Source: Quadrisphaera sp. (GTDB taxonomy: Bacteria; Actinomycetota; Actinomycetes; Actinomycetales; Quadrisphaeraceae). Taken from it: DNA of 6,352 nt. Shown here one piece after another: positions 1 through 6,352 of the stretch (positions are counted from its first letter, which is position 1; each line of letters begins with the position of its first letter). The notes under the pieces were generated by a model, which did not search any database, had not been told where the DNA came from, and was given only the letters and a program-made list of their open reading frames with translations. The position numbers were made by a program, and so were the translations under genes. The stretch lies in the NCBI GenBank assembly GCA_029258695.1, contig JARIBR010000080.1, positions 1 through 6,352 of the forward strand, given 5' to 3'.

Positions 1-1027
1 GCTGCTCGAACTGCCCGGTCACCGCGCCGTCCATGCTCCAGTGGCCGCTGTTGTGGGGCCGCATCGCGAGCTCGTTGACCAGCACGCGCGACCCGCCCGG
101 CGACCCGGCCACCGCAGCGGCACCCGGCTCCGTCCTCCCCGTGGCGGCGACCTCGAAGCACTCCATCGCCATCACCCCCACCACCCCCAGCTTGTCGGCC
201 AGACGCAGCGCGGTCGCGGTGGCCTCCGCGGCGACGTCCGCGTCCAGCCCCGGGGCCGGCGCGAGCACCTCGCGGCAGATCCCGTCCACCTGGATCGTCT
301 GCACCACCGGCCAGGCGCTGGCCTGGCCCGAGGGGCTGCGAGCCACCACCACGGCGAGCTCCCGCTCGAAGGGCACGCGCTCCTCGACGAGGAGGCGACC
401 GTCGGAGCCGTCAGCGCCCGCCCGCTCGAACCAGCCGGCGGTGCCAGCGACCTCGTCGGCGCCCACCACGCGCACCCCGTGCCCGTCGTACCCGCCGCGG
501 GGGGTCTTGAGGACCACGGGCCAGCCCGCCTCGTCACCGAAGGCGCGCAGCCCCGCGACGTCGCGCACCGCAGCCCACGCGGGGCCGGGCACCCCGCTCG
601 CCGCCAGGCGCTCGCGCAGCACCAGCTTGTCCTGGGCGTGGAGCAGCGCGCCGGCGCCGGGCCGCACGGCCACCCCGTCGCCCTCCAGCTCGTCGAGGCG
701 CGCGCCCGGCACGTGCTCGTGGTCGAAGGTCAGCGCGTCGGCGCCGCTCGCCGCCCGGGCCAGGGCACCGGCGTCGCCCGGCCCACCCACCTGGACGTCG
801 GCGAGCACCTGGGCCGCGGGGTCGTCGGCCCGCTCGGCCAGGACCCGCAGCGCGATGCCGAGCTCGGCGGCCGGCGCCGCCATCATGCGGGCGAGCTGAC
901 CGCCGCCGACGACGGTGACCCGCGGCGCCCCGGTCTCGCGCCGGTCCGCGGCGGTGTCGGGGTCTGGAGCCGGCGCGGGGTCGGCCGCAGGGTCTGCGCG
1001 GTCGGGGTCGGTCGGGAGCGCGTCCAC
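1..1027 (-). CDS. purK: PurK, N5-carboxyaminoimidazole ribonucleotide synthase (C-terminus beyond left edge)
   Basis: PurK is a cytoplasmic ATP-grasp enzyme. It uses ATP and bicarbonate to turn aminoimidazole ribonucleotide into N5-CAIR, which PurE then rearranges in IMP synthesis. The visible 342 residues read VTVVGGGQLARMM at 37-49 (N-terminal nucleotide-binding fold), FDHEHVP at 101-107, and the ATP-grasp segment LKTPRGGYDGHGV at 173-185. They end in the C-terminal PurK signature NELAMRPHNSGHWSMDGAVT at 318-337. Family members are about 370-400 residues, so a few dozen are missing past the left edge. I chose the GTG at 1027 because no other ATG, GTG or TTG lies in frame before the conserved core, and a TAGCCT box sits 7 nt upstream. 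A farther in-frame GTG at 1084 is open but would place that box inside the gene. Residues 2-36 are an odd Asp/Pro/Ala-rich leader. It diverges from the GtrA gene. purE is not in the window. Confidence 0.96.
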   Translation of the reverse strand, partial: MDALPTDPDRADPAADPAPAPDPDTAADRRETGAPRVTVVGGGQLARMMAAPAAELGIALRVLAERADDPAAQVLADVQVGGPGDAGALARAASGADALTFDHEHVPGARLDELEGDGVAVRPGAGALLHAQDKLVLRERLAASGVPGPAWAAVRDVAGLRAFGDEAGWPVVLKTPRGGYDGHGVRVVGADEVAGTAGWFERAGADGSDGRLLVEERVPFERELAVVVARSPSGQASAWPVVQTIQVDGICREVLAPAPGLDADVAAEATATALRLADKLGVVGVMAMECFEVAATGRTEPGAAAVAGSPGGSRVLVNELAMRPHNSGHWSMDGAVTGQFEQ

Positions 1028-1034
1028 GGCCGCG

Positions 1035-1040
1035 AGGCTA
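1035..1040 (-). promoter_or_regulatory. -10-like element for purK (leaderless)
   Basis: On the minus strand TAGCCT is followed by 7 nt and then the purK GTG. This fits the actinobacterial TAnnnT -10 hexamer placed so that transcription begins at or next to the start codon. No purine-rich ribosome binding site lies between. No convincing -35 is visible. The assignment is by motif and spacing only. Confidence 0.45.
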
Positions 1041-1083
1041 CCGAGACGGTGCCGGAGACGGCCCCGGCGTGCGCTGCGACCCA

Positions 1084-1096
1084 CGGTGGGCCACCG
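1084..1096. promoter_or_regulatory. 13-bp perfect inverted repeat, possible operator
   Basis: CGGTGG-G-CCACCG forms 6-bp arms around one central base and overlaps a second palindrome, CCCAC-G-GTGGG, at 1080-1090. It lies in the divergent purK/GtrA gap, where the -35 region of the GtrA promoter would fall. It could bind a dimeric regulator. Short palindromes are common by chance at this GC content, so the function is unproven. Confidence 0.25.
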
Positions 1097-1106
1097 CCCG
1101 GCGACT

Positions 1107-1112
1107 TACAGT
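1107..1112 (+). promoter_or_regulatory. -10-like element for the GtrA gene (leaderless)
   Basis: TACAGT matches TAnnnT and is followed by 6 nt and then the GTG at 1119. There is no Shine-Dalgarno sequence, so the transcript probably starts at the GTG. This element also supports choosing 1119 over in-frame starts farther upstream that overlap purK. Confidence 0.45.
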
Positions 1113-1118
1113 GAGAGC

Positions 1119-1637
1119 GTGAGACCTGCCGCGACCCTGCGCAACCGCCTGAGCGGCACGGCACGGCGCCTGGGTCGGGAGCTGGGCTCGTTCGGGGCCG
1201 TCGGCGCGCTGGCCTTCGTCGTCGATGTCGGCACCTTCAACCTCCTCATCGCCACGGTGGCTCCCGGCAGCCCGCTGCGCTCGAAGGTGGTCGCGGTGGT
1301 CGTCGCGACGCTGTTCTCCTGGCTGGGCAACCGGCTCTGGACCTACCGTCACCGCCGCGGGGCCCGGAGCAGGCGTCTGGTGCCCGAGCTGGCGCTGTTC
1401 GTCGGGCTCAACGGCGTCGCGCTCGCGATCTCCCTCACCATCCTCGCCGTCAGCCACTACCTGCTGGGCCTGACGTCACCGCTGGCCGACAACGTCTCCA
1501 ACGTCATCGGCATCGCGGTGGGCACCGCGTTCCGCTTCGTCGCCTACCGCACCCTGGTCTTCCGCGAGGACCGGCCGGCAGCGCAGCTCGCTCTCGACCC
1601 GTCGGCCCCCCTGCCGGTGACGCCCCGCCGCGGCTGA
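1119..1637 (+). CDS. GtrA-family membrane protein
   Basis: A 172-residue integral membrane protein of the GtrA family. Members are small four-helix proteins linked to moving lipid-linked sugars across the membrane or to cell-surface glycan and teichoic acid decoration; the substrate here cannot be told. Four hydrophobic segments lie at about 23-45, 55-72, 88-112 and 121-143. Family hallmarks are FGAVGALAFVVDVGTFNLL at 25-43, the loop SWLGNRLWTYRHR at 67-79, and FVAYRTLVF at 140-148. An Arg-rich start and loops fit the positive-inside rule. The last ~25 residues are a polar Pro/Ala tail. The GTG at 1119 was chosen from the TACAGT box just upstream and because the first helix begins soon after; the longer reading from 915 would run into purK on the other strand. 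No glycosyltransferase gene lies beside it, so it may act with one encoded elsewhere. Confidence 0.88.
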   Translation: MRPAATLRNRLSGTARRLGRELGSFGAVGALAFVVDVGTFNLLIATVAPGSPLRSKVVAVVVATLFSWLGNRLWTYRHRRGARSRRLVPELALFVGLNGVALAISLTILAVSHYLLGLTSPLADNVSNVIGIAVGTAFRFVAYRTLVFREDRPAAQLALDPSAPLPVTPRRG

Positions 1638-1670
1638 CCCAGCGCCGTCCACCATCACCCTCCCGAAGGA

Positions 1671-1697
1671 TCAAGATCGGGCGCTCGGTGCCGAGAC
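1671..1697 (+). promoter_or_regulatory. Possible sigma-28 (FliA-type) promoter for the diguanylate cyclase gene
   Basis: TCAAGATC (1671-1678), 11 nt, then GCCGAGAC (1690-1697) resembles the flagellar sigma-28 consensus TAAAGTTT-N11-GCCGATAA. It matches 5 of 8 and 6 of 8 positions and has exactly the canonical 11-nt spacer. Transcription would begin about 7 nt later, at or next to the ATG at 1704, and no ribosome binding site is present. Part of the -10 half lies inside a 12-bp palindrome (CTCGG-TG-CCGAG, 1684-1695), so an operator is an alternative reading. Confidence 0.45.
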
Positions 1698-1703
1698 AAT
1701 GGC

Positions 1704-2885
1704 ATGGACCGTCGCAGAGCCTCTCGTGCGCGCTCCCGCGGCGCCCGCCCGGACCCGGGCGCCCTCGACGTGCCGGCCTCCCTGGACGACGCGTGGATCG
1801 GACAGGGGTGGACCGACGTCGCGAGCGTGACGCTGGGGACCGGCTACGCGACGACCATGGCCGGCCTCGCGGTCGTCCACGTGGCGGCGGCCGTCGCCGA
1901 CGTCGTCATCATCCCCGGCGCCCCGTTCCTGCCTCTCGCCCCGCTGGCGACCGCGCTCGCCCTCGGGCTGTTCTGGTTCCACCACCTGCGCCGCCCCCGC
2001 ACCGGAGCGGCGCTGCAGACGATGCTGGGGCTGGCCTTCGCCCTCACGACGACCGACCTCGCGATCCACCTGGTGGTCGGTGACGACCCCATGTACGCCG
2101 TCTACCTGACCCTGGGCCTGGTGACCGCCGGCGCGCTGGTGCCGCAGGCGCGCTGGCTGCTGGTCTCCGACGTGCTCGCCGCCGCCTCCGTCGCCATCGT
2201 CGTCGCCGGGAGGTTGGACGAGCCGCACCCGCAGCAGGCGGTGGCCGCCACGACGTTCGCCATCGCGGTGGCCCACGTGCTGCAGCGGCACGCGAAGCGC
2301 GGTCGCGGGCAGCTCCAGGTGCTCGCCAGCGCCCTGGCGCACGGCGCCCTGACCGATCCCCTCACCGGGCTGTCCAACCGGCAGGGGCTGACGCAGGGGC
2401 TCGAGCAGCTGATGGCCACCACCGAGCCCGGGCAGAGCGCCGGGCGCAGCGTCGCCGTGCTGTGCTTCGACGTCGACGGCTTCAAGGGCATCAACGACGA
2501 CCTCGGGCACGCCTGCGGGGACGCCGTGCTCGTCGAGGTGGCGGACCGGTTGCGCGAGCTGGTGCGCACCGGCGACCTGGCCGCCCGCCTGGGAGGCGAC
2601 GAGTTCGCCGTGGTGCTCGCCGACGTCGCGCCGGCCGAGGCCGACCTCGTCGCCGAGCGGGCCCGCCTGCGGCTGCGCGGCAGCGCCGGGGTCCTCGACA
2701 TGCCGTGGTCGGTCAGCGTGGGCATGGTCTGCGCGACGATGGCCACGATGGAGGAGAGCGAGGACCTCCTGCGCGCGGCCGACCTGCGCATGTACGAGGA
2801 CAAGCGGGCCCGCCGGTCCGCAGGGCCCGGACGCACCGCCGTGCCGCAGCGCCCGGCCGTCGGCGAGGGCGCCGCCGAGGGGTGA
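1704..2885 (+). CDS. Membrane-anchored GGDEF diguanylate cyclase
   Basis: Makes the second messenger cyclic di-GMP from two GTP; acts at the inner face of the membrane. The 393-residue protein has a charged N-terminus, then about five or six hydrophobic helices in residues ~50-192 (roughly 51-70, 76-93, 105-125, 131-148, 152-168, 176-192). This sensor region has no family I can name. A short linker (193-215) leads to a GGDEF domain at ~216-370. That domain has TDPLTGLSNR at 217-226, the metal/GTP-binding FDVDGFKGINDDLGHACGD at 255-273, and RLGGDEF at 295-301. All GGDEF residues are intact, so it should be active. RTGD at 288-291, five residues before GGDEF, is the product-inhibition I-site. 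No EAL or HD-GYP domain is present. The ATG at 1704 has no Shine-Dalgarno sequence; a sigma-28-like promoter precedes it. It follows the GtrA gene by 66 bp and converges on birA. Confidence 0.95.
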   Translation: MDRRRASRARSRGARPDPGALDVPASLDDAWIGQGWTDVASVTLGTGYATTMAGLAVVHVAAAVADVVIIPGAPFLPLAPLATALALGLFWFHHLRRPRTGAALQTMLGLAFALTTTDLAIHLVVGDDPMYAVYLTLGLVTAGALVPQARWLLVSDVLAAASVAIVVAGRLDEPHPQQAVAATTFAIAVAHVLQRHAKRGRGQLQVLASALAHGALTDPLTGLSNRQGLTQGLEQLMATTEPGQSAGRSVAVLCFDVDGFKGINDDLGHACGDAVLVEVADRLRELVRTGDLAARLGGDEFAVVLADVAPAEADLVAERARLRLRGSAGVLDMPWSVSVGMVCATMATMEESEDLLRAADLRMYEDKRARRSAGPGRTAVPQRPAVGEGAAEG

Positions 2886-2887
2886 CG

Positions 2888-2936
2888 GCCGGTGCGCCGG
2901 CGGCAGCGATCACCCGGCGATGGTCCACACCGGTGA
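2888..2936. terminator. Candidate bidirectional terminator between cyclase gene and birA
   Basis: The 66-bp gap between the two converging stop codons holds two hairpins. GCCGG-TGCG-CCGGC at 2888-2901 is a perfect 5-bp stem with a 4-nt loop. The second, at 2910-2936, pairs TCAC-CGG with CCG-GTGA around one bulged C and a 12-nt loop. Neither has a T-tract. The location supports termination for both genes; the structures alone are modest at this GC content. Confidence 0.35.
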
Positions 2937-2951
2937 CGGCTGGCTGTGCGG

Positions 2952-3860
2952 CTAGCGCAGGTGGACGACGTCCCCCGCCCCGACCGCCACCGTGCCCGAC
3001 GCACCGACCGCGGCACTCGCGGCGGTGGTGGCCGCGGCGCCAGCGCCACCCCCGTCGTCGTCGGGGCGCACGAGCAGCCTCCCGTCGGCGTCGATGCCCT
3101 CTGCCACCCCGAGCAGGGCCGCGCCTCCCGGCAGCTCGACCCGCACGGCCGTGCCGATCGTGGAGCACGTCTCGCGCACCCGCGCCGCCAGCCCGCCGGC
3201 CTCGGCGTCACCGCCGGCGTCGATCCACGCGCTCACGTCGTCGGCCAGGGAGCGCAGCACCGCGCGGGCCAGGACGTCGCGGTCGGTGCTCGCCGCGCCG
3301 GCGAGCGCCAGGGACGTCGCAGCGGGGACGGGGAGCTCCTCGCGACCCAGGGAGACGTTGAGGCCGACGCCGACCACCACCGCGCTCGCGTCGGACGACA
3401 CCTCGCTGAGCACGCCCGCCACCTTCCCCGCCGCGGGCTGGGCCTCCGCGGGGTCGACGAGGACGTCGTTGGGCCACTTCACCGACGCCTGCACGCCGGT
3501 GGTGCGGCGCAGCACCCCCGCCACGCTCGCCCCGGCCAGCAGCGGGAGCCACGACCAGCGCTCGCGCGGGACGTCGGGCAGGCGCAGCAGCACCGAGGCG
3601 AACAGCGCCGAGCGCGGCGGGGCGCTCCACGAGCGCCCCAGGCGCCCTCGCCCGGCGTTCTGGTGCTCGGCCAGGACTGCCGAGAGGTGCGGGTGGTCCT
3701 GCGGCGCCGCGGCGGCGCGCTCGAGCAGCCAGGTGTTGGTCGAGCCCACCTCCTCGAGCACGTCGAGCCGGGCCAGCGGCCCGTACGGGGCCACCAGGGC
3801 GCGGCGCAGGTCGTCGGCGCGCAGCGAGGGGCGGGAGAGGTCGGAGTAGTCGGGGGCCAC
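2952..3860 (-). CDS. birA: BirA, biotin-[acyl-CoA carboxylase] ligase (no DNA-binding domain)
   Basis: Activates biotin with ATP to biotinyl-AMP and attaches it to the carrier lysine of biotin-dependent carboxylases, in the cytoplasm. The 302-residue protein shows EVGSTNTWLLE at 37-47, the biotinyl-AMP loop AEHQNAGRGRLGRSW at 64-78, KWPNDVLV at 128-135, K146 in GKVAGVLSE (equivalent to the active-site lysine of E. coli BirA), and GVGLNVS at 164-170. A C-terminal SH3-like cap ends at AGDVVHLR. There is no N-terminal helix-turn-helix, so it is a group I enzyme and not the biotin repressor. The cap carries an unusual Gly/Ala/Thr/Ser-rich insert (about 267-292). The GTG at 3860 was chosen because the conserved domain starts about 30 residues in and GAGG lies 8 nt upstream; the open frame runs on beyond it, but that stretch is opposite the SMP-30 gene. 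The neighbouring carboxylase beta subunit fits its role. Confidence 0.95.
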   Translation of the reverse strand: MAPDYSDLSRPSLRADDLRRALVAPYGPLARLDVLEEVGSTNTWLLERAAAAPQDHPHLSAVLAEHQNAGRGRLGRSWSAPPRSALFASVLLRLPDVPRERWSWLPLLAGASVAGVLRRTTGVQASVKWPNDVLVDPAEAQPAAGKVAGVLSEVSSDASAVVVGVGLNVSLGREELPVPAATSLALAGAASTDRDVLARAVLRSLADDVSAWIDAGGDAEAGGLAARVRETCSTIGTAVRVELPGGAALLGVAEGIDADGRLLVRPDDDGGGAGAAATTAASAAVGASGTVAVGAGDVVHLR

Positions 3861-3868
3861 GCCTCGAG

Positions 3869-3872
3869 CCTC
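3869..3872 (-). promoter_or_regulatory. Possible ribosome binding site for birA
   Basis: On the minus strand GAGG lies 8 nt before the GTG at 3860, and a second GAGG (3865-3862) is immediately before it. The first is at proper Shine-Dalgarno spacing and supports this start. The overlapping GAGGCT could instead be a degenerate -10 box six bases before the GTG. Confidence 0.35.
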
Positions 3873-3910
3873 GCACCGCCCGCGGGCGCCCCGTCGGCGG
3901 ACAACCGCTC

Positions 3911-3928
3911 GGGCTCTGGCGTGAGCCC
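3911..3928. promoter_or_regulatory. 18-bp perfect inverted repeat in the birA / SMP-30 gap
   Basis: GGGCTC-TGGCGT-GAGCCC has perfect 6-bp arms around a 6-nt centre. It lies about 37 bp before the SMP-30 start and about 50 bp before the birA start, so one bound protein could affect both divergent genes. The BirA here has no DNA-binding domain and cannot be the regulator. The function is unproven. Confidence 0.25.
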
Positions 3929-3953
3929 TGTGCGCTCCGGGACGCCGGCGTGG

Positions 3954-3959
3954 CAGCGT
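3954..3959 (+). promoter_or_regulatory. Weak -10-like element for the SMP-30 gene
   Basis: CAGCGT is followed by 6 nt and the ATG at 3966. It resembles TAnnnT with the first T replaced by C. The spacing matches that of the other proposed leaderless starts in the window, and no Shine-Dalgarno sequence is seen. Confidence 0.3.
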
Positions 3960-3965
3960 GGGCCG

Positions 3966-4943
3966 ATGCCCACCGCCACCCAGATCACCGACCCGGTCGC
4001 GACCCACGGGGAGGGCCCGGTGTGGGACGTCGCCGGCGCGCAGCTGCTGTCCGTGGACATGCTCGCCGGCGCCCTCGTCCGCCTGGACCCGGCGACCGGG
4101 GAGCTGGCCCGCCACGACGTGGCCGACGTGCTCGCCTGCGTGCGCCCTCGCAGCGCCGGGGGCGCGGTGGTCCTCGCCGAGCGCCGGTTCGCGCTGCTGG
4201 ACGCGGTGCCCACCGGCTTCGGGACCATCTTCGACACCCGCCCCGTCACGCGCTCCGTCGCAGGGTCCGGCACGGGCCCCGGCTCCGACACCGGCCCTGG
4301 CACCACCCCGGACGCCGATCCCCTGCGCCTGGCCTCGACGATGCTCCCGCCCCTGTGGGAGCGCGGCAGCGTCCGCTTCAACGAGGGCGGCTGCGACCCC
4401 GCCGGACGCTTCTACGGCGGCTCCATGGCCTACGACGAGAGCGCTGGTGGTGGCGACCTGTGGTGCCTGGAGCCCGACGGCAGCGCCCGCGTCGTCCTGC
4501 CGGGGGTCTCGGTGAGCAACGGCATCGCCTTCACCGCCCCGGACCGCGCGCTCTACGTCGACTCCCCCACCCGCGCCGTCCAGGTGCTGACCACCGACCC
4601 CGCGACCGGCGACGTCACCGACGTCCGGGTGCTCACCACCCTCCCGGACAGCCTCGACGGGGTGCCCGACGGTCTGGTCCTCGACACCGGCGGTGGCGCG
4701 TGGGTGGCGGTCAACGGCGCCGGGTGCGTGATCCACCTCGACGCGGCCGGCGCCGTCGACGAGCGCGTGGACGTCCCCGTCGCCCAGGTGACCGCGTGCA
4801 CCTTCGGCGGCCCGGGGATGGGCACCTTGTTCATCACGACCTCGTCGATGGGCCTGCCCGACGACGAGGTCGGTGCGGCCGGCTCGATCTTCGCCCACGA
4901 GCCCGGGGTCAGCGGCGCCCCGGCGCTGCCCTTCGGAGGCTGA
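3966..4943 (+). CDS. SMP-30/gluconolactonase-family protein (probable sugar lactonase)
   Basis: A 325-residue six-bladed beta-propeller of the SMP-30/gluconolactonase/regucalcin family. These are metal-dependent enzymes that usually open sugar lactones to aldonic acids. Visible family motifs are HGEGPVW at 14-20 (metal ligand E16), RFNEGGCDPAGRFYGGSM at 137-154 (R137 and N139, substrate side), VSNGIAF at 183-189 (metal ligand N185), and PDGLVLDTGGGAWVA at 234-248 (metal ligand D235). All three metal ligands are present, so it is probably active. Two departures are seen: RFNE where RFND is usual, and a Gly/Ser/Thr/Pro-rich insert at about 97-120 that lengthens it compared with the usual ~290-300 residues. 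No signal peptide, so probably cytoplasmic. The ATG at 3966 is close before the first blade. No sugar dehydrogenase, kinase or transporter lies beside it, so the substrate is unknown. Confidence 0.9.
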   Translation: MPTATQITDPVATHGEGPVWDVAGAQLLSVDMLAGALVRLDPATGELARHDVADVLACVRPRSAGGAVVLAERRFALLDAVPTGFGTIFDTRPVTRSVAGSGTGPGSDTGPGTTPDADPLRLASTMLPPLWERGSVRFNEGGCDPAGRFYGGSMAYDESAGGGDLWCLEPDGSARVVLPGVSVSNGIAFTAPDRALYVDSPTRAVQVLTTDPATGDVTDVRVLTTLPDSLDGVPDGLVLDTGGGAWVAVNGAGCVIHLDAAGAVDERVDVPVAQVTACTFGGPGMGTLFITTSSMGLPDDEVGAAGSIFAHEPGVSGAPALPFGG

Positions 4944-4946
4944 CGC

Positions 4947-4978
4947 GGCGCGGTCGCGCAGGGTCCTGCGGCGGCGCC
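4947..4978 (+). terminator. Weak two-part hairpin after the SMP-30 gene
   Basis: An outer stem GGCGC/GCGCC (4947-4951 with 4974-4978) encloses an inner stem CGCAG/CTGCG (4957-4961 with 4966-4970) with a GGTC loop. It starts 3 bp after the stop codon. There is no T-tract and the internal loop is uneven, so it is only a candidate for separating this gene from the carboxylase gene. Confidence 0.25.
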
Positions 4979-4995
4979 TCGCAGCACGGGTCCTC

Positions 4996-5001
4996 TAGGG
5001 T
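4996..5001 (+). promoter_or_regulatory. -10-like element for the carboxylase gene (leaderless)
   Basis: TAGGGT matches the actinobacterial TAnnnT -10 and is followed by 8 nt and the GTG at 5010. It suggests the carboxylase gene has its own promoter and a leaderless transcript instead of relying on read-through from the SMP-30 gene. No -35 is recognisable. Confidence 0.45.
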
Positions 5002-5009
5002 CAAGCAGC

Positions 5010-6352
<1,343 letters not shown>

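Noticed and set aside
33..1114. Two long plus-strand open frames (33-899 and 41-1114)
   Set aside because: They are antisense to purK, have Arg/Ser/Pro- or Arg/Gly/His-rich compositions typical of wrong frames in high-GC DNA, and show no domain.
915..1118. Upstream in-frame extension of the GtrA gene
   Set aside because: It overlaps the conserved start of purK on the other strand, and the TACAGT box lies just before the GTG at 1119.
1662..1681. Hairpin CCCGA-N10-TCGGG after the GtrA gene as a terminator
   Set aside because: Only 5 bp with a 10-nt loop, no T-tract, and it overlaps the better-supported promoter of the cyclase gene.
2946..3965. Upstream in-frame extension of the SMP-30 gene (a 665-codon frame)
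   Set aside because: The stretch is antisense to birA and low in sense; the SMP-30 propeller starts right after the ATG at 3966.
4258..4310. Short repeated GC-rich units in the SMP-30 gene as a tandem repeat or mobile insertion
   Set aside because: The units are imperfect, stay in frame and encode a Gly/Ser/Thr/Pro linker; there are no target duplications or terminal inverted repeats.
3861..4898. Open minus-strand reading frame extending birA upstream to 648 codons
   Set aside because: BirA homology starts just after the GTG at 3860. The extension is opposite the well-supported SMP-30 gene and is a composition artefact with no recognisable domain.

Overview
The base composition is very GC-rich, almost all third codon positions are G or C, several genes start with GTG, and the gene content is purK, a GtrA protein, birA and an acyl-CoA carboxylase beta subunit. 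Together these point to a chromosome of a high-GC actinomycete. The diguanylate cyclase and a possible flagellar-type (sigma-28) promoter would suit a motile lineage such as Kineosporiales. That placement is a guess, and no marker in the window settles the genus.

Layout, left to right. (1) On the minus strand, most of purK (purine biosynthesis), with its C-terminus cut off by the left window edge. (2) Diverging from it on the plus strand, a GtrA-family four-helix membrane protein. (3) Next on the plus strand, a membrane-anchored GGDEF diguanylate cyclase with intact catalytic and inhibitory sites. (4) Converging on it from the minus strand, birA, a biotin-protein ligase without an HTH domain. 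(5) Diverging from birA on the plus strand, an SMP-30/gluconolactonase-family protein. (6) At the right edge on the plus strand, the first ~448 residues of an acyl-CoA carboxylase beta subunit (accD/pccB type). The gaps are short (about 65-105 bp) and no stretch over 300 bp lacks a gene.

How the genes relate. birA and the carboxylase subunit belong together functionally: BirA biotinylates the biotin-carrier part of the carboxylase, and the beta subunit then moves the carboxyl group from that biotin to the acyl-CoA. PurK acts in IMP synthesis. The GtrA protein, the cyclase and the SMP-30 protein have no obvious shared pathway. From memory, a purK / GtrA / nucleotide cyclase / birA / acyl-CoA carboxylase order is common in actinomycetes, and there the cyclase is often an adenylate cyclase. 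Here that position holds a diguanylate cyclase.

Most start codons lack a Shine-Dalgarno sequence and instead have a -10-like hexamer 6-8 nt upstream, which suggests leaderless transcripts. I found no mobile element, CRISPR array, tRNA, rRNA or clearly novel system. The points most worth following are the possible sigma-28 promoter in front of the diguanylate cyclase and the Ile at the carboxylase substrate-specificity position.
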